Shown piece after piece: positions 50,541 to 58,635 of a stretch of 64,000 nucleotides of DNA. A model generated the notes under the pieces. That model saw nothing but the letters and a program-made list of their open reading frames with translations, was not told the origin of the DNA and searched no databases. The position numbers were made by a program, and so were the translations under genes. This stretch comes from Bacillota bacterium (GTDB lineage Bacteria; Bacillota; Clostridia; Christensenellales; SZUA-584). The stretch is taken from positions 1 to 64,000 of the forward strand of contig JAEWTW010000052.1 of NCBI GenBank assembly GCA_023397655.1, given 5' to 3'. Each line of letters starts with the position of its first letter. The stretch's first letter is position 1.

Positions 50541-51563
50541 CTATTTCTCTGCCACGATTTGGACCTTACGGCGCATCTTCAGGTTCTGGTAAGCCGTAAT
50601 GCCCGTACCGATGATGATCAGCATGCCCGTCACAAATGTCTGCCACTCAGAAGGTATTCCCAGCAGTATCAGGTTGTTGTTGACGATCGTCACCAGCAGC
50701 ACACCCAATATGGTGCCTGTTACCGAGCCGTAGCCGCCCGTTATTCGCGTACCGCCCAGCACAACCGCCGCAATCACCAGCATTTCACGGCCGGACAGAT
50801 CGTACGGAAAGCTGTTGCGCATCAGCGTGGTATGGATCATGCCCGCGATGCCCGATATCAGACCCACGAAACCGAACGCGAAGAACTCGATGCGGCGCAC
50901 GCTGAAACCGGCGCGCTGCGCCGCAACACGGTCACCGCCCAGCGCGTATATGCCGCGCCCCAGCATGGTATACCGCAGCAGCACAAAGACGATGATGGCA
51001 ATGGCAATGGTAAACAGTATAGCGGAAGGCAGCGTGAACAGCACGTCCCCCTGCCTGATGGATACCAGATACTCCTTGGAATAGTTGGTGATGCCGACCG
51101 GCATGTTCATGTTGGTGATCTGCTTGGAGCCCACGAACGTGGTCACCGCGCTGAAGTAAAGGCTCTGCGTGCCCAGCGTGGCGATAAACGCCGGCAGTCT
51201 GAAGAACGAGATGACCGCCGCGTTGAACAGCCCCAGCAGCAGGCCGATGCCCGCGGACATCACAAAAGCGATCCAGATGGGCCCCTCGTAGTGCGCGTCC
51301 GACAATATCTTGGTGGTGGTGTACATCGCAAAAGCGGCCACCGCCGGAAACGACACATCGATGCCTCCCGTGATGATAATGATCATCGCCGCCAGCGCGA
51401 ATATGACTGTTGTTGTCATGCTGCGCATCATGTCGACGGCGTTTCCGATGGAAAAGAAGCTTCCGCTCTGGTCCAGCGACCCGATCACGACCGACAGCAC
51501 CAGTATCGTCAGCAACACATAGAATTCATTCTTATGCACTATCTTTTTTATGTATCTTTTCAT
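50541..51563 (-). CDS. Sugar ABC transporter permease (RbsC/LsrD family), first
   Basis: A 340-residue permease. ITGGIDVSFPAVAAFAMYTT is the conserved early loop, ALGGDRVAAQRAGFSVRRIEFFAFGFVGLISGIAG the coupling region, and LGGTRITGGYGSVTGTILGVLLV the C-terminal signature. Two different permease genes in a row, behind one double ATPase, are typical of LsrCD and rhamnose (RhaP/Q) importers. Confidence 0.92.
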   Translation of the reverse strand: MKRYIKKIVHKNEFYVLLTILVLSVVIGSLDQSGSFFSIGNAVDMMRSMTTTVIFALAAMIIIITGGIDVSFPAVAAFAMYTTTKILSDAHYEGPIWIAFVMSAGIGLLLGLFNAAVISFFRLPAFIATLGTQSLYFSAVTTFVGSKQITNMNMPVGITNYSKEYLVSIRQGDVLFTLPSAILFTIAIAIIVFVLLRYTMLGRGIYALGGDRVAAQRAGFSVRRIEFFAFGFVGLISGIAGMIHTTLMRNSFPYDLSGREMLVIAAVVLGGTRITGGYGSVTGTILGVLLVTIVNNNLILLGIPSEWQTFVTGMLIIIGTGITAYQNLKMRRKVQIVAEK

Positions 51564-51600
51564 ACCCGTTTATTCCTCCGTCCGTATTGATCGCTTCATG

Positions 51601-53088
51601 TCAACTCGTGAGCTTTTGAGCCAGCAGTTCCTCAGTCAATGACTTGCCGCCAAACTCACCCACAATACGGCCTTTGCGCATGATCAGTATACGGTTGCAG
51701 TTGTTGAGCACTTCCGGAATATCATCCGAGATTATCACAATCGCCATGCCCGCATCCGACAGCCTGCGCAGTATGTCATGAATATCGTTTTTTGAGCCGA
51801 TATCCACGCCCACTGTCGGTCCGTTGAGTATCAGCACCTTGGGTTGCGTGGCCAGCCATTTGGCCAGCACCACACGCTGCTGATTGCCGCCGGACAGCGT
51901 CTGCACCGGGTTTTCAACATTGGCAGTCTTTATCTTCAGATCAGCAACCCAATGGCTTATGATATCCTTCATCTTTGGTTTGTCCAGGAACAGCAGCTTG
52001 CCCCTCATGCGGTCAATAACGCTGGCTACGGTGTTCCGTGCGATGGACTGTGTCAGGAACAACCCTTCCGTCAGACGATCCTCCGGCACATATCCGATAC
52101 CATGCTTGATGGCTGTCTTTATATTCTTTAAACGCAGCTCCCTGCCGTTCATATAGATTTTGCCGGTATCAATGGCCTCCTTGCCGAACAGCGCAAGCGC
52201 CAGCTCGGTGCGTCCGGAACCCAGCAGACCCGTGATACCTAAAATTTCACCCGAATGTAGTTCAAACGATATATCGGCAAAGCTACCCTTCTTGCCGATG
52301 TTTTCCACCTTCAAAATAGGTTCGTTGGAAGTGTTCTGTGCCTCATAATAGGTTTCGTTAAGCTCGCGGCCGGTCATGTAGTAGATAAATTTCGGCCGGT
52401 CAAAGTTCTTCACATCGTCCGAGACCACGTTTTCGCCGTTGCGCAGAATGGTGATCTTTTCGGCCAGTGCGAAAACCTCTTCAATTTTATGGCTGACGAA
52501 AAGAATGGATATGCCCTGTTTTCGCAGGCTGTCGATGACGGTGAAGAGAGAGTCAATTTCCTTTTTCGTGAGCGCCGTGGTGGGCTCATCCATGATGATC
52601 AGCTTGGCGTTCTGGAGCAGGGCACGCGAGATGGCGATCAGCTGTTTGTCCGCCACCGACAGATCCGCCACTCTGGCATCCAGATCGATGTCCACATTGA
52701 TCGTTTCCAGCGCCTTTTTGGCTGTGTCATAAACGGTCTTCCAGTTGACCAGCTTTTTGTTTTTGGCCAGCGCGGCATTGAGTGCAATGTTTTCCGCTGC
52801 CGTCAGATTTGGAAAAATCGAAAAGTCCTGATAGATGATCTGAATACCTTCACGGATGGTATCCTTGGGCGAGACGGTGCTGTATTTTTTACCGTTGATC
52901 TCGATTTCTCCGTTATCCGGCTTGTATGCCCCCGCGATGATCTTGATCAGTGTTGACTTGCCGGAGCCGTTTTCGCCAGCCAGACAACATATTTCACCTT
53001 TGTTAATGGTCAGGTTCACGTTTTTCAGAGCCTGCACACCCGCAAAGGCTTTGTTGATATTGGTTACTTTGAGAAAAACCTCAGACAT
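51601..53088 (-). CDS. Sugar ABC transporter double ATPase (RbsA family)
   Basis: A 495-residue protein with two nucleotide-binding domains. The first has Walker A GENGSGKST and Walker B LIIMDEPTTALT. The second has a weak Walker A (GLLGSGRTELALALFG), signature LSGGNQQRVVLAKWL and LILNGPTVGVD instead of DEPT, so it lacks the catalytic Glu, as in a subset of Firmicute sugar ATPases. The start at 53088 is preferred (AAAGGA 10 bases before). Energises the two permeases downstream. Confidence 0.92.
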   Translation of the reverse strand: MSEVFLKVTNINKAFAGVQALKNVNLTINKGEICCLAGENGSGKSTLIKIIAGAYKPDNGEIEINGKKYSTVSPKDTIREGIQIIYQDFSIFPNLTAAENIALNAALAKNKKLVNWKTVYDTAKKALETINVDIDLDARVADLSVADKQLIAISRALLQNAKLIIMDEPTTALTKKEIDSLFTVIDSLRKQGISILFVSHKIEEVFALAEKITILRNGENVVSDDVKNFDRPKFIYYMTGRELNETYYEAQNTSNEPILKVENIGKKGSFADISFELHSGEILGITGLLGSGRTELALALFGKEAIDTGKIYMNGRELRLKNIKTAIKHGIGYVPEDRLTEGLFLTQSIARNTVASVIDRMRGKLLFLDKPKMKDIISHWVADLKIKTANVENPVQTLSGGNQQRVVLAKWLATQPKVLILNGPTVGVDIGSKNDIHDILRRLSDAGMAIVIISDDIPEVLNNCNRILIMRKGRIVGEFGGKSLTEELLAQKLTS

Positions 53089-53154
53089 ACTTCGATTTTC
53101 CTTTCTATAGAGGATTGGGCTTTCTGGCCTTGTGCAGCTCGTCATTAAAAGTTC

Positions 53155-53190
53155 GAGGCAGCTGCGTCTGGTTGTCAGCGCAGCTGCCTC
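53155..53190 (-). terminator. Stem-loop between binding-protein and ATPase genes
   Basis: A perfect 12-bp inverted repeat, GAGGCAGCTGCG (53155-53166) and its complement (53179-53190), with a 12-base loop. Only a weak T-run follows on the minus strand. Such hairpins behind binding-protein genes stabilise or partly terminate transcripts so that the binding protein exceeds the membrane parts. Confidence 0.75.
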
Positions 53191-53218
53191 TTTAACGTTG
53201 AACTACACCGGCACTATC

Positions 53219-54244
53219 TTAGAAATTGAAGTCTTTGTAGTTGTCGATGGTCGCGAAATGCCACGCCTGAGCATAGAACACCTTGCCGTCAAGCTTGCAG
53301 TTCTCGTAGCCCGGCAGCCCCAGATCCATGCCGTCCACGAACTGGTCTTCCTGACCGTCAAGCAGCATCACCAGCATCTTGTTCATCGCATAGCCAGCAT
53401 CAGCGGGATCCCAGAAGCCCAGGATATCCACAGCGCCGCTCTCAAGGTACTGACCGGAAGCAGACACGAGGCCCGCGCCGCCCAGCTGGATCTTGTCCGC
53501 CAGACCAGCTTCTTCAACAGCTTTCGCAGCGCCCATGGCGTCGGTCTGCGCGCAGCCCTGAATGAAGGAAAGGTTCGGGTATTTCTTGATCAGCTCTTTG
53601 GTCAAAGACTCAGCCTTCGCAGCGTCGTCAGCCGTCTCAAGACGGTGCTCGACTTCCTTGAAGCCCGGATAATCGCCCATGATGGAGTCGCCGCCGTCCT
53701 GCCATTCCATATGAGTCTTGGAGGTCAGGCCGCCCACGAAAGTCGCGTATTCGCCTTCCGTTGCGCCGGTCTTCTCGATGAGCAGCTTACGGATCTGAGC
53801 GCCGAACTCTTCGTTGGCAAACGCTTCGATATCGTAGTCAATGTTCTGCTGGCTGGAAGCTTCGTGGCTCACAACCTTGATACCGGCATCGCGGGCTTTT
53901 TTGAGCACGGGCTCTAAAGCTTCAACGGACATCGGCACCACGCCAAGGCCGTCAATCTTTTTCGCGATGAGGGACTCAATGATGGAAACCTGCTGCGCCG
54001 GATCCGCTGTGTCGGCAGGGCCGTCCATAACCGCGTTGTTCCCGGTCTCTTCCGCAAACTTTTTGATGCCTTCATCCATGCGCTGGAACCACGGAATCGT
54101 GGTGATCTTGACGATCGTCACCAGATCATACGAATCGCCGGAATCAGCAGCCGGGGCTTCAGGTGTTTCGGCCTTGGGCGCGCATGCACCCAGCATGGCA
54201 ATCACGAGCCCCAGCACGAGAAAGAGTGCTACTAGCTTCTTCAT
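53219..54244 (-). CDS. Sugar-binding lipoprotein, LsrB/RhaS type
   Basis: A 341-residue extracytoplasmic solute-binding lipoprotein. The signal peptide ends with LGAC, Cys21 being lipidated, and an Ala/Pro/Glu linker follows. The periplasmic-binding-protein type 1 fold includes IPWFQRMDEGIKKFAEETGNN, GPADTADPAQQVSIIESLIAKKIDGLGVVP and LGGAGLVSASGQYLESGAVDILGFWDPADAGYAM. These patterns resemble autoinducer-2 (LsrB) and rhamnose (RhaS) binders rather than ribose binders. AGGAGG lies 8 bases before the ATG. Its own AT-rich leader suggests separate transcription. Confidence 0.92.
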   Translation of the reverse strand: MKKLVALFLVLGLVIAMLGACAPKAETPEAPAADSGDSYDLVTIVKITTIPWFQRMDEGIKKFAEETGNNAVMDGPADTADPAQQVSIIESLIAKKIDGLGVVPMSVEALEPVLKKARDAGIKVVSHEASSQQNIDYDIEAFANEEFGAQIRKLLIEKTGATEGEYATFVGGLTSKTHMEWQDGGDSIMGDYPGFKEVEHRLETADDAAKAESLTKELIKKYPNLSFIQGCAQTDAMGAAKAVEEAGLADKIQLGGAGLVSASGQYLESGAVDILGFWDPADAGYAMNKMLVMLLDGQEDQFVDGMDLGLPGYENCKLDGKVFYAQAWHFATIDNYKDFNF

Positions 54245-54581
54245 TCAATAATCCTCCTATATTCGATTATTAACAGCAGCGCTTCATAGATAGTAATAAA
54301 GCCATTGCCGTCAAATATAAAATTTCTGTCTGATTAAAGTCTGGTTAATGATATAATGGAACCGCTGTTTGATCGTAATAAGCTAATTCGACGCTGATTT
54401 AAAAAATCCTTTAATGTATTTGATTAATTTTATTAAATATTCGATATAATATTTTAAATTTCTACAAAATACGACGCTTTTACGTACATATTATCCATAA
54501 ACTTGATATATGTTTATTTTATGTTACTGTTTGTTTGTTATTCGTTTCAATTATTTAAATAATTTTAAGAGTGCCTTCACA
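54245..54581. promoter_or_regulatory. AT-rich regulatory spacer before the transporter genes
   Basis: A gene-free stretch of 337 bases, far richer in A and T than the genes around it. On the minus strand a weak promoter is possible: TTGACG (complement of 54309-54314), 16 bases and TATCTA (complement of 54287-54292). Several AT-rich partial dyads (TTAAATATT, ATATAATATT at about 54430-54455) could be operators or bind a nucleoid protein. No ORF. Confidence 0.5.
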
Positions 54582-55508
54582 TCAGTGATGAGTTTCAATC
54601 ATTTCAAGCACTTTTTCCAGCGCAGGCAGTGAAGCCTGGGCACCGTTTGCCGATGCCGCCAGCGCCCCGCAGGCGTTACCGAACCGCATCGCTTCTTCAA
54701 CGCTGCCGCCGCGCCCCACGGTATACGCAAAGCCGCCGATAAACGCGTCACCTGCTGCCGTCGTATCCACGGCGTTCACTTTGAACCCCGGAACTCGCAC
54801 GGAGCCGGATGTGCCCGCGTAAAAAGAGCCCTGTTCCCCCAGCGTGATCACAACATTTTTCGTTCCGCGCTCAAAAAACCACTCCGCCGCCTGTTTCAAA
54901 GATACCGCGTCCGTCGGCAAAAAGCCGCAGTATTCTTCCGTTTCCGTTTCGTTGGGCAGTATATAGTCCGCCAGCGCAAAGATTCGGTCGCTCAGCGGCA
55001 GCGCCGGTGCGGGATTGAGCAGTGTGGTGATGCCGAAACGCTTCGCTGTTTCCAGTCCGTATTCCAGCATATCGAGGTTGATTTCGTTCTGCGTGATGAA
55101 GATATCGGCGTCTTTGATCGCATCCACAGCTCCGTCAATGTCCTCCCGCGCAAGCGTCTCGTTGGCTCCGGGAACGTACAGCAGCGTGTTCTGTCCCGCT
55201 GCGTCCAGATTGATGCTGCATGCGCCCGAATTCGCGTGCGGGTCCACCGCCAGATGATCAATGCTGATGCCATGGTTTTTCAGCGAATTCTTCATGGTGC
55301 GCCCCACATCGTCGGCGCCCACCTTGCCGATGAACGTGACCTGTGCGCCCAGCAGCGCCATCTGGACCGACTGATTGGAGCCCTTGCCGCCGACAAACGT
55401 CCCAAAGCTGTATCCCCGGAGCGTTTCGCCTTTTCTGGGGAGTCTGTCCGCCTTTGCCACACAGTCATAGTTGATGCTACCCAGCACCACCGCTTTTAAT
55501 CTTTTCAT
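54582..55508 (-). CDS. Ribokinase-like PfkB family kinase
   Basis: About 308 residues. Ribokinase pattern: VLGSINYDCVAKADRLPRKGETLRG at the N-terminus, GGKGSNQSVQMALLGA (substrate loop) and VDTTAAGDAFIGGFAY with the catalytic Asp in AAGDAF (about 251). The start at 55508 is chosen from a GAGG site 8 bases upstream and the family N-terminus. It may phosphorylate ribose, a deoxyribose or another furanose entering through the ABC importer. Confidence 0.9.
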   Translation of the reverse strand: MKRLKAVVLGSINYDCVAKADRLPRKGETLRGYSFGTFVGGKGSNQSVQMALLGAQVTFIGKVGADDVGRTMKNSLKNHGISIDHLAVDPHANSGACSINLDAAGQNTLLYVPGANETLAREDIDGAVDAIKDADIFITQNEINLDMLEYGLETAKRFGITTLLNPAPALPLSDRIFALADYILPNETETEEYCGFLPTDAVSLKQAAEWFFERGTKNVVITLGEQGSFYAGTSGSVRVPGFKVNAVDTTAAGDAFIGGFAYTVGRGGSVEEAMRFGNACGALAASANGAQASLPALEKVLEMIETHH

Positions 55509-55557
55509 CGATGCAACCTCATCTTCAACTGATTTGCTATTATGAAGCCGGCGCACA

Positions 55558-56364
55558 TCAAACGCCGAGACGGCTGATGACGCTCTGTGTTATCTGTTTA
55601 ACGATGCTGTCCATATCACGGTTCTGTTTCTTTTTATCCTGAAAAGCGATCACGCAGTCGGGCACGGTATCCAACACCTTCTGCCCGCTGTCGCACGCCC
55701 CGCAGTTCGTGCAGTAAGCGCCTTTCTTGCCGAACACCTCGCTTCTGATGCGGAACAGCTCCTTCTCTTCCTGCGGATCCAGCTCCCTCTCCCCGCCGAT
55801 CTGCCGCGCGTTGATGGTGATCGCCGCGAAGTGCTCCAGCGTTTCCATCTTGAAATACGCTTCCATCACGGTGCTGCCTACAGTCAGCGCGCCGTGGTTG
55901 GCCAGCAGCACGGCATCCGAGCTGCCGATTACCTTTTCCACCGAACGGGGCACCTGCTCCGTCGAGGGCGTTCCGTATTCCGAAAGCGCAACGGAGCCCA
56001 GCGTAAATATGACCTCGGGCAGTGTCAGCTTGTTGAGCGGCAGCCCCGCCACCGCAAACGCCGTCGCCTTCTGGGGATGCGCATGCACGATGCCCTTGAC
56101 GTCCGGCCGTTTCCGATAGACGGCCAGATGCATCTTCATCTCGGATGTGGGCTTTAAGTCGCCCGAAATGACCTTGCCCGAACAGTCCACCTTTATCAGG
56201 TTTTCCGGCTGCAGATCGCCCTTGCAGATACCGGTGGGCGTAATCAGCAATGTATCATCATCCAAACGTGCGGAAATGTTGCCGTCATTGGAAGCCACAA
56301 AGCCTTTCGCGTACAGCCTTTTCCCCGCTTCTATGATCTGTTCCCTGATTTCTCTTTCGAACAT
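55558..56364 (-). CDS. Class II aldolase (fuculose/rhamnulose-phosphate type) with C-terminal tail
   Basis: A 268-residue aldolase. KGFVASNDGNISARL and ITPTGICKGDL form the phosphate site. Zinc ligands are GIVHAHPQ (two His) and LLANHGALTVG (third His); LTLPEVIFTLG carries the catalytic acid region. It would cleave rhamnulose-, fuculose- or deoxyribulose-1-phosphate into dihydroxyacetone phosphate and an aldehyde. After about residue 215 there is an unusual tail with a CTNCGAC cluster and a terminal amphipathic helix IVKQITQSVISRLGV, which resembles peptides targeting enzymes into bacterial microcompartments. Confidence 0.88.
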   Translation of the reverse strand: MFEREIREQIIEAGKRLYAKGFVASNDGNISARLDDDTLLITPTGICKGDLQPENLIKVDCSGKVISGDLKPTSEMKMHLAVYRKRPDVKGIVHAHPQKATAFAVAGLPLNKLTLPEVIFTLGSVALSEYGTPSTEQVPRSVEKVIGSSDAVLLANHGALTVGSTVMEAYFKMETLEHFAAITINARQIGGERELDPQEEKELFRIRSEVFGKKGAYCTNCGACDSGQKVLDTVPDCVIAFQDKKKQNRDMDSIVKQITQSVISRLGV

Positions 56365-56417
56365 TGAATCCCCCTCTGCCGAGTTTCTGAAGTCGGTCTT
56401 GTTTATAATCCGTAAGT

Positions 56418-57062
56418 CTACCGGCGATACGCCGCAACCGTCTGTTCCAAGAGTCCCTGATTGTAGAGCCCGTTGCCCACCACCATCACGTCCACGCCGT
56501 GCTTTTTGATCATATCGGCGATCTCAAGCGAGATGCCGCCGTCCATGTAGACGTCCATGTCCCGGCCTTTTTCCCTGAGCAGCGCTTTCAGACGGTCCAC
56601 CTTGTCCACGCAGGACGCCTCGAAAGCCTGTCCGCAAAAACCGGGCTCCACGCTCATAATGGAAATGAAGTCAAGATAGTGGAACAGGTGCTCGATACCG
56701 TCCAGTCCGTCTCCGGGGTTCACCGCCATGCCCACTTTCACGCCGAGGTTCCGTATCTGCGTCAGCACGCGGATGGGCTGATCGCAGCAGTCGCGCTGTA
56801 TGATCATGCGGTCCGTTCCCGCCTCAGCAAAAACATCTATCAGGTTCTCCGCCCGGTAAAGCTCAAAATGAACTTCAATGGGCAGACTGGTTACCTTTTT
56901 CAAGTCACTGACCACCTTGGGCCCGAACGACAAGTTGTGTACGTAATGGCCGTCCAGCACATCCAGATGCAAATAATCCACGCCGCAGTGTTCCAGTTCG
57001 CTGACCGCCTGCCCCAGATGGGCCATGTCGCAGGCCAGCAATGATGCCGATATTCTGGCCAT
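56418..57062 (-). CDS. Ribulose-phosphate 3-epimerase family protein
   Basis: A 214-residue TIM barrel with canonical elements: ISASLLACDMAHLG, LHLDVLDGHYVHNLSFG (metal His/Asp), VHFELYRAE (His), IMSVEPGFCGQAF and VYMDGGISLEIADM. The family epimerises ribulose 5-phosphate, allulose 6-phosphate or tetrulose phosphates. Between the rhamnose isomerase and aldolase genes in one run; GGAGGT precedes the ATG. Confidence 0.88.
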   Translation of the reverse strand: MARISASLLACDMAHLGQAVSELEHCGVDYLHLDVLDGHYVHNLSFGPKVVSDLKKVTSLPIEVHFELYRAENLIDVFAEAGTDRMIIQRDCCDQPIRVLTQIRNLGVKVGMAVNPGDGLDGIEHLFHYLDFISIMSVEPGFCGQAFEASCVDKVDRLKALLREKGRDMDVYMDGGISLEIADMIKKHGVDVMVVGNGLYNQGLLEQTVAAYRR

Positions 57063-57097
57063 TCCATTACCTCCGATGTCTCAATACCTGATGCCTG

Positions 57098-58366
57098 TTA
57101 TCTCAGCGACAGCACGTCGCGTTCATACTGTTTGACCGTATCGATCCATTCCGTGCCCACGCCGGCGTCCTTTTTGGCGCACAGATAATCCCACACGTCC
57201 GTATACGGCAGGTTTTTGCACTCCTCCAGCAGCGCCAGACGCATCGTATAGTCGCCCTTTTGCTCCGCGTCCATCAGCAGCGCCGTGGGCTCCAGCAGCG
57301 CTGTCAGCAGCGCCTTCGCTGCGGCGCGCATGCCGATGGTCCACTCCGCCACCCGGTTGATCGTCGCGTCAAAGAAGTCAAGTCCCAGATAGACATTCTT
57401 ATTGTACAGTCCGCCGCGCACAAACTCGTGCATGATGTCGGTGAGCTCGTCGCTCAGCGTCAGCGTATGGTCGCTGTCCCAGCGAATGCCGCGGGACAGA
57501 TGCAGCTGAATGCAGTCCACAAACGGGTGCACCGCCGAAAGCTTGTCAATGATGGTTTCCGTCGGCAGGTAATGGCCGGTGTCCATGCACACCCCGATGC
57601 CGTGCTTCGCCGCATACCCCAGATAGAAATCGTGCGAGCCCACGGTAAACGCTTCGATGCCGATGCCGAACAGCTTGCCCTCCATCACGTCGCGGGTGCA
57701 GGCTTTGTCATACTGTTTGTCGTATATTCTGTCCAAAGACTCGATGAGGTTCTCACGGAAACGGAATCTGTTCACCGGCACGTCCTTCATGCCGTCGGGT
57801 ATCCACAGGTTGTTGACGCACACCACACCCAGTTCCCTGCCGATCTGTTCGGAAATCCGCCGTGAACCCTGTCCGCATTCCACCCAGAAATCCCGTGTCG
57901 CCTTATTGTTGGAGGCCAGCGAGAATCCGCCGTCCATGTTGGGGTGCGTGAAATACGATACGTTCATATCGATGCCGCAGCCGCGCGCCTTCGCCCAGTC
58001 AATCCACTCTCTGAAATCCTCAGCATCCAGCTCGTTGCGGCCCTTCTTCGTCTTCGGTTCGGCATAGATCGTGTGCAGGTTCAGCTTGGGCTTGCCCGGG
58101 CAGCAGCTTACCGCCACCTCAATATCGCGGCGCATCTCGTCGCCGTTTCTCGCTTTTCCTGGGTAATTGCCCGTCACAACGTTTTCATTGTGCACGCCCG
58201 CCATATCCTCAAAGCCCGTTACGTCATCGCCCAGCCAATTGTGCAGCGAAATCGGGATCGTCTCAAACTGAGCAACAGCCACCTCCACATCAACTCCAAA
58301 GGAGAGAAAAGCACTCCTGGCCATGTCATAGCGCTTTTGAATGGTCTCCCTGTCCGCTTGCTTCAT
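57098..58366 (-). CDS. rhaA: L-rhamnose isomerase
   Basis: A 422-residue RhaA-type isomerase (L-rhamnose to L-rhamnulose; the family also takes other deoxy- and rare sugars). ISLHNWLGDDVTGFE and GNYPGKARNGDEMRRDIE near the N-terminus and LNLHTIYAE are characteristic. Metal ligands lie in GIEAFTVGSHDFYLGYA, VCMDTGHYLPTE and IQLHLSRGIRWDSDH. The start at 58366 follows GGAGG by 6 bases. First gene of the long sugar operon and nearest to the right end of the element. Confidence 0.92.
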   Translation of the reverse strand: MKQADRETIQKRYDMARSAFLSFGVDVEVAVAQFETIPISLHNWLGDDVTGFEDMAGVHNENVVTGNYPGKARNGDEMRRDIEVAVSCCPGKPKLNLHTIYAEPKTKKGRNELDAEDFREWIDWAKARGCGIDMNVSYFTHPNMDGGFSLASNNKATRDFWVECGQGSRRISEQIGRELGVVCVNNLWIPDGMKDVPVNRFRFRENLIESLDRIYDKQYDKACTRDVMEGKLFGIGIEAFTVGSHDFYLGYAAKHGIGVCMDTGHYLPTETIIDKLSAVHPFVDCIQLHLSRGIRWDSDHTLTLSDELTDIMHEFVRGGLYNKNVYLGLDFFDATINRVAEWTIGMRAAAKALLTALLEPTALLMDAEQKGDYTMRLALLEECKNLPYTDVWDYLCAKKDAGVGTEWIDTVKQYERDVLSLR

Positions 58367-58483
58367 GTCAGACCTCCAGTCGGACTGATGTTTTATCACC
58401 GGACGCGGAACGCCCGTGCCGAACTATCAGCCGGATAATCGTATATGTATTGTTTAATAAAGGGAACGCCTATTTCAATTAAC

Positions 58484-58512
58484 ACAATAGCATATTCTTT
58501 AAATTTAATCAA
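58484..58512 (-). promoter_or_regulatory. Promoter of the rhaA-led operon
   Basis: On the minus strand, TTGATT (complement of 58507-58512), exactly 17 bases and TATTGT (complement of 58484-58489), in AT-rich sequence inside the element about 120 bases before rhaA. Confidence 0.6.
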
Positions 58513-58618
58513 TTTCAATGTTTTATTTATTAAATTGTTTCTCAACCAATCAGAAATAACGAATCCGGCTTTTTTGTTGCTGAAAGCCCAGTAAAGATTG
58601 GCTGCCGCAGCGAATCCT

Positions 58619-58635
58619 GCGCTTACATTAAGCGC
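58619..58635. repeat. Inverted repeat beside the right attachment core
   Basis: GCGCTTA (58619-58625) and TAAGCGC (58629-58635) form a perfect dyad with a 3-base spacer, 2 bases inside the right 17-bp core. No equivalent is seen at the left end. A possible recombinase or directionality-factor binding site. Confidence 0.5.
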
